From DATAEK01 sp036258055 (GTDB lineage: Bacteria; Acidobacteriota; Vicinamibacteria; Vicinamibacterales; 2-12-FULL-66-21): a stretch of 64,000 nucleotides of DNA. A program made the position numbers and the translations under genes. The notes beneath the pieces are model-generated. The model was not told where the DNA came from and did not search any database. It saw only the letters and a program-made list of their open reading frames with translations. The stretch covers positions 43,072-107,071 of the forward strand of contig DATAEK010000009.1 of assembly GCA_036258055.1 (NCBI GenBank), given 5' to 3'. Every line of letters starts with the position of its first letter. The stretch's first letter is position 1. Of the stretch, positions 1 through 7,686 are shown piece after piece.

Positions 1-939
1 CGACGTGAACGCACCACCGAGGACGGTGTTGAGCACGCGGATTGAGAAGTAGTCAGGCGTCGAACGTGGCACACCGACACCGCCGATCGCAATCTGCGAC
101 TGCGCCGCCCCCGGTTTGTCGATGAGGATCACCTGACGCGCTTTCGCGGGCGCCGGTGCCGGCAGCGCCGTGGCCGGCGCTGTCACACCTTTCCACGCTC
201 CGAACGCCGATTCGAGCAGCGGTACGACTGCCGTCGCGCTGGTATCGCCCGCGACGATCAACGCGGCATTCGCCGGAACGTAGACGCGTTGATGGAACGC
301 CCGCAGGTCGGACGCCGTCATCGATTTGATGGCGCCCGCGGTGCCGGTTGACGGTGCGCCGTACCGGTGCGTGGCGCCATAAACAAGCCGCGGGAACACG
401 ATGCGGATGAGCGTTTCCGGATCGTCTTCGGCCTGCAGGAGCGATGTCAGCCGCTCCTCGCGCACGCGCTGCAGCTCTTTGTCGGGGAACGTCGGTCGCA
501 GCGCCACGTCGGCCATGATCGCAAGCGCCTCCTGCAGGCGCGCGACCGGGACGTGCAGGCTGACCGCCGAAGAATCGAACGAGCTCTCGGTCGATAGATC
601 GGCGCCGAGATAGTCGACGGCGTCCGCGATCTCGAGCGCACCGCGGTTGCCCGCGCCCTCGTCGAGCATGTCCGCGGTCAGGTTGGCGGTGCCCGGCTTC
701 CCGGCCGGATCGGCAGACGCGCCGGTCTTGAGGACGAGCGTGACCTCCGCAACCGGCACCTTGTGGAGCTCGACGATCCACACCGGCAATCCGTTCGAGA
801 GCGCCCGCCGCTCGATCGCTGGCGGCGTGAACGCGGGCAGCTCGCCGGTCTTGGGTGCCACCGAACGATCCGGGAGTTGCCGCGCCGAGGCGGCGACAGC
901 GATGCAGACGACGGCGGCGAGTCGAATGAACGCGCTCAT
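1..939 (-). CDS. M16 family peptidase-like protein, inactive partner (3' end cut by the window)
   Basis: Read on the minus strand from the ATG at 939 to the window edge, this frame gives 313 codons with no stop. It opens with a signal-peptide-like hydrophobic stretch (about residues 5-20). The region that should carry the zinc motif HxxEH reads LTADMLDEG, so the metal-binding histidines are missing while the surrounding fold (ANAALIVAGD, the family's internal repeat) is kept. This is the usual picture for the non-catalytic member of bacterial two-gene M16 pairs. Its ATG overlaps the TGA of the active M16 gene upstream (ATGA at 936-939), so the two are translationally coupled and probably form a heterodimer in the periplasm. 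The C-terminus lies outside the window. Confidence 0.9.
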   Translation of the reverse strand, partial: MSAFIRLAAVVCIAVAASARQLPDRSVAPKTGELPAFTPPAIERRALSNGLPVWIVELHKVPVAEVTLVLKTGASADPAGKPGTANLTADMLDEGAGNRGALEIADAVDYLGADLSTESSFDSSAVSLHVPVARLQEALAIMADVALRPTFPDKELQRVREERLTSLLQAEDDPETLIRIVFPRLVYGATHRYGAPSTGTAGAIKSMTASDLRAFHQRVYVPANAALIVAGDTSATAVVPLLESAFGAWKGVTAPATALPAPAPAKARQVILIDKPGAAQSQIAIGGVGVPRSTPDYFSIRVLNTVLGGAFTS

Positions 940-2315
940 TTGGGTTCGACGACGAGCTCGACCCGGCGATTGAGCGGCAGCCATCGCAACGCGGCGGCGG
1001 TGATGTCCGAGGCGCCGAGCGCGCGATAGCGTGACAGATCCTCGTTGAAGTAGTCGGGATTGCCGGTGGCCGTGTAGTACGCGTTCAGCTGATCGCCGAC
1101 ACCGGAAAAGCCTTCCACTTGTTCCATCCGATCGTAGAACGACGACTCGACCTGATTGAGGGCCCGCTCGAGCTCACGCTGTTCCGGCGGCGCCTGCTGC
1201 AGCCGCGCGATCTCCTCATCGACGATCCCATTGATGCGGTCGATGATCGACGCGACCGTCGCGCCGGCGGCGAGCGGACGCGCCGTCACGACGACCTCGA
1301 ACTGAGAGCCGAGCTGCTGCGACTGCTGGGTGGCACTGACATCCTGCGCGATTTGCAGGTCGTAAACGAGCCGTTTGTAGAGCCGCGAGTTCTTTCCGCC
1401 AGCGAGGATCTGCGACACGACGTCGAGCTCGGCGTCGCCGGGTGAGTAGGCGGAGGGCGTCAGCCAGTCCAGGTACAGCCGCGGCAGCTGCACGCGATCC
1501 TGAATCGTCTTCTTCTTCACCTCGGTCAGAAACGCGTGCGGGTAGTCGATCGGCGGCACGGGCGCTTGTCCTGGCTTGACGTCGGCAAACCATTTCTCGA
1601 CGGCGGCGCGGGCCCGCGCCGGCTGGATATCTCCCGCCACTACCAGGCTCGCGTTGCCGGGCTGATAGTAACGCTTGAAGAAGTCGACGACGTCTTCGTA
1701 CGACGCCGCGGTCAGATCCTCCATCGAGCCGATCGTCGGCCAGCGGTAGGGATGACCAGGCGGGTACAGCAGTTCGGCAATCTCGATCGAGGCCATGCCG
1801 TACGGCGTGTTCTCGTAGCTCTCGCGGCGCTCGTTCTTCACGACATCGCGCTGCCCGTTCACGCGCTCGGGTGTCATCGCATCGAGGAGATAGCCCATGC
1901 GATCCGATTCCAGGAAGAGCGCCAGCTCGAGCGCGTTCGAGGGCACGTCGATGTAGTAGTTCGTGCGGTCGGGCTCGGTCGAGGCGTTATTGGTTCCTCC
2001 GGCCGACTCGAGGCGCTGGTCGAACTCGCCTTCCTTGACGTGTCCAGATCCCTCGAACATCAGATGCTCGAAGAGGTGGGCGAGCCCCGTGCGTCCCGGC
2101 TTCTCGCGTGCCGAGCCGACGTGGTACCAGACGTTGACGGTCACGATTGGAATCGTGTGATCCTCGTGCAGGATCACGTGCAGGCCGTTTGGCAGCGTGA
2201 ACTGCGTGTAACGGACTTCCAGTGGTGGAGCCGGACGCTCCGTTTGTTGGGCGAAAACCTGAAGAGGAAAGACTGATAGAAGAAGGATGACCGCGGTGAG
2301 GCGGAGTCCACGCAT
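936..2315 (-). CDS. M16 family zinc metallopeptidase (active subunit)
   Basis: A 459-residue pitrilysin/insulinase-type peptidase. The N-terminus has a signal peptide (RGLRLTAVILLLSVFPLQV then AQQ), so it is exported. The inverted zinc motif HLFEH is at residues 80-84, and the third zinc ligand is probably E162 in the NERRE segment, the spacing expected for M16. The C-terminal half carries the inactive repeat (NASLVVAGDI, RLYLDWLTPS). It is transcribed with the zinc-less M16 gene at 1-939 through an ATGA overlap. Together they likely degrade peptides in the periplasm; the substrate cannot be read from sequence. Confidence 0.95.
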   Translation of the reverse strand: MRGLRLTAVILLLSVFPLQVFAQQTERPAPPLEVRYTQFTLPNGLHVILHEDHTIPIVTVNVWYHVGSAREKPGRTGLAHLFEHLMFEGSGHVKEGEFDQRLESAGGTNNASTEPDRTNYYIDVPSNALELALFLESDRMGYLLDAMTPERVNGQRDVVKNERRESYENTPYGMASIEIAELLYPPGHPYRWPTIGSMEDLTAASYEDVVDFFKRYYQPGNASLVVAGDIQPARARAAVEKWFADVKPGQAPVPPIDYPHAFLTEVKKKTIQDRVQLPRLYLDWLTPSAYSPGDAELDVVSQILAGGKNSRLYKRLVYDLQIAQDVSATQQSQQLGSQFEVVVTARPLAAGATVASIIDRINGIVDEEIARLQQAPPEQRELERALNQVESSFYDRMEQVEGFSGVGDQLNAYYTATGNPDYFNEDLSRYRALGASDITAAALRWLPLNRRVELVVEPK

Positions 2316-2351
2316 CGTTCGCTCCCGACGGTCTATAGTCTATCAAGCGAC
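2316..2351. promoter_or_regulatory. Short divergent intergenic region between the M16 pair and the aminotransferase
   Basis: Only 36 bases separate two divergent start codons. The sequence GGTCTATAGTCTATC contains a TATAGT-like -10 candidate about 10 bases before the ATG at 2352, so the plus-strand transcript may be nearly leaderless. Promoters for both directions must overlap here or reach into the coding sequences. The assignment is from position and one weak box only. Confidence 0.3.
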
Positions 2352-3533
2352 ATGCTGTTCCCTCGCGCGCCACGGGATCTGCAGCCAAACCGGCTCACGC
2401 AGGCGGTCGATCGCGCGCGCGCGCAAGGACGGTCCCTCATTGATCTCACGCTGACCAACCCGACCAGAGCGGGATTGCACTACCCGGCGTCACTGATGGC
2501 CCCGCTCGGATCGGCTGACGCGCTCGTCTACGATCCGGCGCCCTTTGGGCTGGCACAGGCGCGAGAGGCGGTGGCTGCCGATTACGCGAGACGCGGCGTT
2601 GCCGTCGATCCAGATCGCATCGTGTTGACCGCGAGCACCAGCGAAGCCTACTCGCTGCTGTTCAAGCTGCTGTGCGCGACGAGCGGACACGAGGTGCTCG
2701 TGCCGGTGCCCAGTTATCCGCTCTTCGATCACCTCACGCAGCTCGACGGCGTGGCCGCCAGACCGTATCGCCTCGACTACCATGGCCGATGGTGCGTCGA
2801 TCTGCCCGATGTCGACGATCAATGGTCGGAAGCAACTCAGGCGGTACTGGCTGTGAGCCCGAACAATCCCACCGGATCGATTCTTTCCGCCGGAGAGTGG
2901 CAGGCGCTCGCCGCGCGCTGCGCTCAGCGTCACGCGGCCCTCATCGTGGACGAAGTGTTCGCGGACTATCCGCTCGACGAGGATGGCGGCAGGGCGCTCG
3001 CGTCACAAGTGCTGACGACGGAGGCTGAGGGTCCGCTCACGTGCTTTCTGGGCGGGCTTTCAAAATCAGCGGGGCTGCCCCAAGTGAAGCTCGGATGGAT
3101 TCGTGTCGACGGGCCCGACCTGCTCGTTGCGCAGGCGCTCGAGCGTCTCGAGCTCATTTGTGACACGTATCTGTCGGTGGCGACACCGGTGCAGATGGCC
3201 GCGGCGTCGCTCATCGAGTCCGGCGCCGCCGTGCGCGCGGAGATTCTCGATCGGGTGAGGACCAACTACGCGGCGTTGCGCATCGCGGCCGCGCGACACC
3301 CGGCAATCGAGGTGCTGCACGCGCAGGCCGGCTGGTCCGCGGTGATTCGCACACCCGCGACGCGGCGCGAGGAGGAGCTCGTGCTCGATCTCATCGATCG
3401 CGATGGCGTGCTCGTCTACCCCGGCTTCTTCTTCGACTTTCCCCATGAATCGTTCCTGGTCGTGAGCCTCCTGCCGCCGCCGGACGTCTTCGCCGATGGC
3501 ATCGGTCACGTGATGGAGCGCGCCGATGTCTGA
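2352..3533 (+). CDS. Class I/II pyridoxal-phosphate aminotransferase
   Basis: A 393-residue fold-type I aminotransferase of the AspC/AAT-like subfamily. Hallmarks in order: N-terminal TNPT near residue 36, the PNNPTG motif at 170-175, D200 in the IVDEVFADY segment (pairs with the PLP pyridine nitrogen) and K238 in GGLSKSAGLP, the Schiff-base lysine. A C-terminal R in VVSLLP context would bind the substrate carboxylate, although the usual SFR triad is not clear. Cytoplasmic. It overlaps malQ by 8 bases (ATGTCTGA), so the two are co-translated, but their functions are not obviously linked. The amino-acid substrate cannot be told from sequence. Confidence 0.9.
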   Translation: MLFPRAPRDLQPNRLTQAVDRARAQGRSLIDLTLTNPTRAGLHYPASLMAPLGSADALVYDPAPFGLAQAREAVAADYARRGVAVDPDRIVLTASTSEAYSLLFKLLCATSGHEVLVPVPSYPLFDHLTQLDGVAARPYRLDYHGRWCVDLPDVDDQWSEATQAVLAVSPNNPTGSILSAGEWQALAARCAQRHAALIVDEVFADYPLDEDGGRALASQVLTTEAEGPLTCFLGGLSKSAGLPQVKLGWIRVDGPDLLVAQALERLELICDTYLSVATPVQMAAASLIESGAAVRAEILDRVRTNYAALRIAAARHPAIEVLHAQAGWSAVIRTPATRREEELVLDLIDRDGVLVYPGFFFDFPHESFLVVSLLPPPDVFADGIGHVMERADV

Positions 3534-5091
3534 CGCGCGGAGCCGTTTCGACTCCGGCCGGCACGCCGGCGTCATCGCGCCGCTCTTCTCGATCCCGTCG
3601 CGCGAGAGCTGGGGCATCGGCGAGATCCCGGATCTGGCCTGGTTGTCGTCATGGCTCGCAGCGGCCGGACTCGACTTCGTCCAGCTGCTGCCGCTGAACG
3701 AGATGGAAGAGGGCCAGAGCTCGCCGTACTCGGCGCTGAGCGCGATGGCCATCGATCCGATCTACATCGCGGTGCCCGAAGTCGAGGAGTTCGTGGACGC
3801 TGGCGGCGAGCTCTCGCTGGCGACACCCGATCGTCAGCGTCTCGACGCCGCGCGCAGTTCTGAGATCATCGACTACCCGGCGGTGCGTGTCGTGAAGACC
3901 CGTGCGCTGCGGGCCGCGTTCGCGCTTTTCATCGACCGCCACGAAGACGGCCGCTCCGCACGCGGCGCCGCGTTCCACGCGTTCCGGGATCGCGAGCGCT
4001 GGTGGCTCGCCGACTACGCGCTCTTCCGCGCGCTCCACGACGAGCACGGTGGACGCTACTGGCTCGAGTGGGAGCCGGGTCTGCGCGATCGCGATCCGGC
4101 AGCGCTGGCCGCTGCCAGCAAGCGGCTGCACACCCTGGTCCGCTACTACGAATACCTGCAGTGGCTGGCCGACGAGCAGTGGCACAGCCTTCGACGCCGG
4201 TGCCGGACGATGGGGATCTTCGGCGACTACCCGTTCATGGTGAACGGTCACAGCGCCGACGTCTGGTCGCGACAGCACGAATTTCGTCTCGACTGTTCGG
4301 TCGGCGTGCCGCCCGACGCGTTTTCAGAAACAGGTCAGGACTGGGGTCTTCCGGCGTCACGCTGGGACGTCATGGCCGCGGGAGGCTACGTCTGGATTGC
4401 CAACCGTGCGCGCCGCTGTGCGGAGCTCTACGACGCATTCCGGATCGATCATCTGGTTGGCTTGTATCGCACCTTCGTGCGGGAGCCGGACGGTCGCAAA
4501 CACTTCCTTCCGCCGGACGAACCGCACCAGCTCGCCCAGGGGGAGGCGCTGCTCGGCGTTTTCCGCGCGAGTGGCGCGCACCTGATCGCCGAAGATCTCG
4601 GGGTCGTCCCCGACTTCGTGCGCGCGTCTTTGGCGCGGCTCGGCCTTCCGGGCCTCAAAGTGTTGCGCTGGGAGCGGGACTGGCACGCCACCGGACATCC
4701 TTTTCACGATCCCGCCGCGTATGCACCGTCGTCGGTCGCGATTACCGGCACCCACGATACGGAAACGCTGGCCGATTGGTGGGACGGCGCCGACCTTGCC
4801 GAGCGCGAGTCGCTGATCGCCATTCCCGCAATCCAAGGAACGGGAATCGATCCGCAGGCGCCGTACTCCGATGTCATCCGGGACGCGTTGCTCACGGCGA
4901 TTTTCAGCGCGGGCTCCAACATCGTCATCGTGCCGGTGCAGGACGTGTTCGGCTGGCGCGAACGCGTGAACACTCCGGCCGTCGTCAGCGATCGGAACTG
5001 GTCCTGGCGGCTACCGTGGCCGGTTGATGAGCTGATGACGTCACCGCAGGCCCGAGAGCGGGCCGAGTTCCTCCGTCAGCTGGAGAGATGA
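3526..5091 (+). CDS. malQ: 4-alpha-glucanotransferase (amylomaltase, GH77)
   Basis: A 521-residue GH77 enzyme that moves alpha-1,4-glucan segments between maltooligosaccharides, part of cytoplasmic glycogen and maltodextrin metabolism. The start reads FSIPSRESWGIGEIPDL, typical of the family. The catalytic residues are visible: the nucleophile Asp in FRIDHLVG (about residue 307), the acid/base Glu in IAEDLG (about 356) and the transition-state Asp in GTHDTET (about 409). The QLLPLNE segment near residue 53 is also conserved. Length is normal for the compact bacterial form. Its start codon lies inside the end of the aminotransferase gene, and no separate ribosome site is evident, so translational coupling is likely. 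Confidence 0.96.
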   Translation: MSDARSRFDSGRHAGVIAPLFSIPSRESWGIGEIPDLAWLSSWLAAAGLDFVQLLPLNEMEEGQSSPYSALSAMAIDPIYIAVPEVEEFVDAGGELSLATPDRQRLDAARSSEIIDYPAVRVVKTRALRAAFALFIDRHEDGRSARGAAFHAFRDRERWWLADYALFRALHDEHGGRYWLEWEPGLRDRDPAALAAASKRLHTLVRYYEYLQWLADEQWHSLRRRCRTMGIFGDYPFMVNGHSADVWSRQHEFRLDCSVGVPPDAFSETGQDWGLPASRWDVMAAGGYVWIANRARRCAELYDAFRIDHLVGLYRTFVREPDGRKHFLPPDEPHQLAQGEALLGVFRASGAHLIAEDLGVVPDFVRASLARLGLPGLKVLRWERDWHATGHPFHDPAAYAPSSVAITGTHDTETLADWWDGADLAERESLIAIPAIQGTGIDPQAPYSDVIRDALLTAIFSAGSNIVIVPVQDVFGWRERVNTPAVVSDRNWSWRLPWPVDELMTSPQARERAEFLRQLER

Positions 5092-5101
5092 CGCGGTGAA
5101 T

Positions 5102-5115
5102 GGCCAGAATTGGCC
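5102..5115. promoter_or_regulatory. Inverted repeat GGCCA-GAAT-TGGCC before the acyl-activating enzyme
   Basis: A perfect 5-bp inverted repeat with a 4-base centre lies 23 bases before the ATG at 5139. It is followed by TTTGATACGAT, which resembles a -10 region and would give a near-leaderless transcript. It might be an operator or simply chance; no regulator gene sits next to it. Confidence 0.25.
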
Positions 5116-5138
5116 GGCAATTTGATACGATTCCCCGC

Positions 5139-6245
5139 ATGCTCGATGCTTCGACCGGCGTTTCTCCCGAAGCGATCGCCGCCGCTCGCGAGCGGCTCGA
5201 CGCGCACGTCCGCGACATCGTCCGCTGGCACTTCGACCCCGCCACCGGCTGTCCCTTCTGGCTCGAGCGTGCGAAATCACTGGGCTTCGATCCGATCGCG
5301 GACGTCGGCGGCTTCGCGGATCTCCATCGCTTCGGTCCCTTCGAGGACGAATGGCTGCGCGGCGGTCCCGTGCGCCGATGGGTGCCGCGGGGATACGACG
5401 ACAAGCCGGTCTTCGTCTTCGAGACGGGAGGCACGACTGGCATTCCCAAGACGCGGATCAACATCGAAGACTTTCGCATTGATTACGAGCTCTTCAGCCT
5501 CAGCCTGCCCGACGAGTCGTTCCCGAAAGGATCGAACTGGCTGATGCTCGGGCCGAGCGGCCCGCGCCGCCTCCGGCTCGCGGTCGAGCACCTCGCGCAA
5601 CATCGCGGCGGTATCTGCTTCGGTGTGGATCTCGATCCGCGCTGGGTCATCAAACTGATCCAGAAGGGATGGGGCGAACACCTCCAGGCCTATAAAGACC
5701 ACGTCCTCGATCAGGCGGTAACCGTGTTGAAGGCAGGCCACGACATCAAGTGCCTCTTCACGACGCCGAAGCTTCTCGAGGCGTTCGCGTTGCGGCTCGA
5801 TTCGATGGGGACGTCCATCCGGAAGGTCGGCATCACGGGGATCTTCTCGGGTGGTACAGAGTTCACGCCGCAATGGAACCGCTTCGCGCACGAAGAGCTG
5901 CTCGACGGCGCGTACATGACGCCCACCTACGGCAACACCCTGATGGGGCTCGCAGCCAGCGCCCCGTCCGGCCCGCACAACAACTACAAGATCACGTATC
6001 ACGCGCCACAGCCCCGCGCCGTCATCGACGTCGTTGACCTGGACGATGCGACGAAGGTCGTGGACTACGGGCAGACCGGCCGCGTGCGATTGACGACGCT
6101 CACCAAGGAGTTCTTCATGCCGGGGTTCCTGGAGCGCGACGAGGGAGAGCGCGAGCCCCCGTGCGATCGCTATCCATGGGACGGCGTGAGCGGCGTGCGA
6201 CCCTACCGCGGGTTTGCGGCGACAACCACCATCGGGGTCTACTGA
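5139..6245 (+). CDS. Adenylate-forming acyl-activating enzyme (LuxE / PaaK-like)
   Basis: A 368-residue protein of the ANL adenylating superfamily in a short form. The ATP-binding loop is ETGGTTGIPK at about residues 90-99 (from the ATG at 5139), the equivalent of the TSGTTGxPK signature. GITGIFSGGTEFTP and YMTPTYGNT in the middle match the A4-A5 region, and YGQTGRVRLT matches the A7 region. It lacks the separate C-terminal lid domain of acyl-CoA synthetases, as LuxE and F390-synthetase-type proteins do. An earlier in-frame ATG at 5100 is possible (GGAGAG 12 bases upstream). The next gene, starting one base after its stop, is an acyl-reductase-like aldehyde dehydrogenase, which suggests the activated acid is passed on for reduction to an aldehyde. 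Substrate unknown. Confidence 0.8.
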   Translation: MLDASTGVSPEAIAAARERLDAHVRDIVRWHFDPATGCPFWLERAKSLGFDPIADVGGFADLHRFGPFEDEWLRGGPVRRWVPRGYDDKPVFVFETGGTTGIPKTRINIEDFRIDYELFSLSLPDESFPKGSNWLMLGPSGPRRLRLAVEHLAQHRGGICFGVDLDPRWVIKLIQKGWGEHLQAYKDHVLDQAVTVLKAGHDIKCLFTTPKLLEAFALRLDSMGTSIRKVGITGIFSGGTEFTPQWNRFAHEELLDGAYMTPTYGNTLMGLAASAPSGPHNNYKITYHAPQPRAVIDVVDLDDATKVVDYGQTGRVRLTTLTKEFFMPGFLERDEGEREPPCDRYPWDGVSGVRPYRGFAATTTIGVY

Positions 6246-6246
6246 A

Positions 6247-7668
6247 TTGCCCTTACAGCTACCTGTTCTCCGCTGGGGTCAACCCTATACCAGCATGGAC
6301 GTCGACGAAGTCGTCCACTTTGCGACCGGCGAGCCGATCGCGCGAGTGAGCCGCGCGAATGGCGGCCTCATCGAACGCGACATGCGCAAGGCCCAGCGTG
6401 CGCGCGACGTGCTCCGCGAGATCCCGATCGACGATCTCATCGACCGTGTCGGCAAGGCGGGTGAGCTGTACACGAACGCGGAGCTGCCGATGGGGGACGG
6501 CACGCAGACACCGGATCAGTTCGTGCGCGCCCAGTCTGCCAGCACCGGACTTCCCGAGCGTCTCTGCCGCGCGAACATGAAGAAGAACATGTTCGTGCTG
6601 GGAGAGATGCGCAAGATCCTCGGGTCGCTGACCCGCGGGCTCTCGCTCGACGTGCTGACGTGCGGCTACGGCGAGGAGCGAGGGGTTCCGCTCAGTTACC
6701 AGGCCCAGGGCCCCGTGCTCGGGCTCGTGCTGCCATCGAACTCCCCGGGCGTGCACACGCTCTGGCTGCCGGTGATTCCGCTGCAGATCGGGCTGGTGTT
6801 GAAACCGGGTCCGCAGGAACCGTGGACGCCGTACCGCATGGCCGAGGCGTTCTTTCAGGCGGGCATCCCGCGCGAGGCGATCTCGGTCTATCCGGGTGAG
6901 GGCGATGTCGGCGCGGCGGTTCTCGCGAGCTGCGATCGCAGTCTGGTCTTCGGCGGACAGCCGACGGTCGATCGCTATCGCGGCAATCCGAAGGTCCAAG
7001 CGCACGGTCCAGGCTTCTCCAAGATCATCCTCGGCGACGACGAGGTGGATCACTGGGAGAAGTACCTCGATCTGATGGTGGACAGCGTATTCGGTAACAG
7101 CGGGCGTGGCTGCATCAACGCGTCCGGGATATGGGCAAGCCGCCACACGCGCGAGATCGCCGAGGCGCTCGCGCAGCGGCTGGCGGCGGTGCGTCCCCTG
7201 CCACCCGATCATCCGGAGTCGAGTCTGGCCGCGTTCACGGTGCCCGGCGTTGCGGACGCGATTTCTCAGGGCATCGATGTTGACGTGAAGGCAGCTGGCG
7301 TCACCGAGGTGACCGCAAAGCATCGTGAGGGGGAGCGACTGATCAAAGAGGAGCGGGCGGCGTACCTGCTTCCGACGATCGTGCACTGCGCGTCATCGGA
7401 CGCGGCGATCGCGAAGAAGGAATACATGTTCCCGTTTGCGACCGTCGTCGAATGCCCTGAAGACAAGATGATCGGCGCGATCGGCCCGACGCTGGTGTGC
7501 AGCGCGATCACCCACAATCCCGATTTCAGGCGCCGCCTGCTCGACGCGGTGCACATCGATCGCCTGAACCTCGGTCCCGTGCCGACGACACAGCTCAACT
7601 GGCTCCAGCCACACGAAGGGAACCTCGTCGAGTTCCTCTTTCGCGCGCGCGCGTTTCAGACGGCGTAG
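6247..7668 (+). CDS. Aldehyde dehydrogenase superfamily protein, probable acyl (LuxC-like) reductase
   Basis: About 473 residues with the NAD(P)-binding and catalytic domains of the ALDH superfamily (PVLGLVLPSNSPGVHTLW, LKPGPQEPWTPYRMAEAF). The catalytic cysteine is in NSGRGCINASG. The usual general-base Glu in the ELGGK motif is absent: that region reads HGPGFSKIIL. Loss of this Glu is typical of acylating or acyl-reducing members rather than hydrolytic aldehyde dehydrogenases, which fits the acid-activating enzyme immediately upstream. I chose the TTG at 6247 (one base after the upstream stop) because PLQLPVLRWGQPYTS looks like real protein; ATG 6295 or an overlapping start at 6214 are alternatives. 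Likely product: an aldehyde from an activated acid. Confidence 0.82.
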   Translation: MPLQLPVLRWGQPYTSMDVDEVVHFATGEPIARVSRANGGLIERDMRKAQRARDVLREIPIDDLIDRVGKAGELYTNAELPMGDGTQTPDQFVRAQSASTGLPERLCRANMKKNMFVLGEMRKILGSLTRGLSLDVLTCGYGEERGVPLSYQAQGPVLGLVLPSNSPGVHTLWLPVIPLQIGLVLKPGPQEPWTPYRMAEAFFQAGIPREAISVYPGEGDVGAAVLASCDRSLVFGGQPTVDRYRGNPKVQAHGPGFSKIILGDDEVDHWEKYLDLMVDSVFGNSGRGCINASGIWASRHTREIAEALAQRLAAVRPLPPDHPESSLAAFTVPGVADAISQGIDVDVKAAGVTEVTAKHREGERLIKEERAAYLLPTIVHCASSDAAIAKKEYMFPFATVVECPEDKMIGAIGPTLVCSAITHNPDFRRRLLDAVHIDRLNLGPVPTTQLNWLQPHEGNLVEFLFRARAFQTA

Positions 7669-7686
7669 CCTGACTGCGGACCGTTC

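Noticed and set aside
5139..7668. Bioluminescence (lux) locus
   Set aside because: The two proteins resemble the acid-reductase part only; no luciferase subunit genes are near, so light production is not supported.
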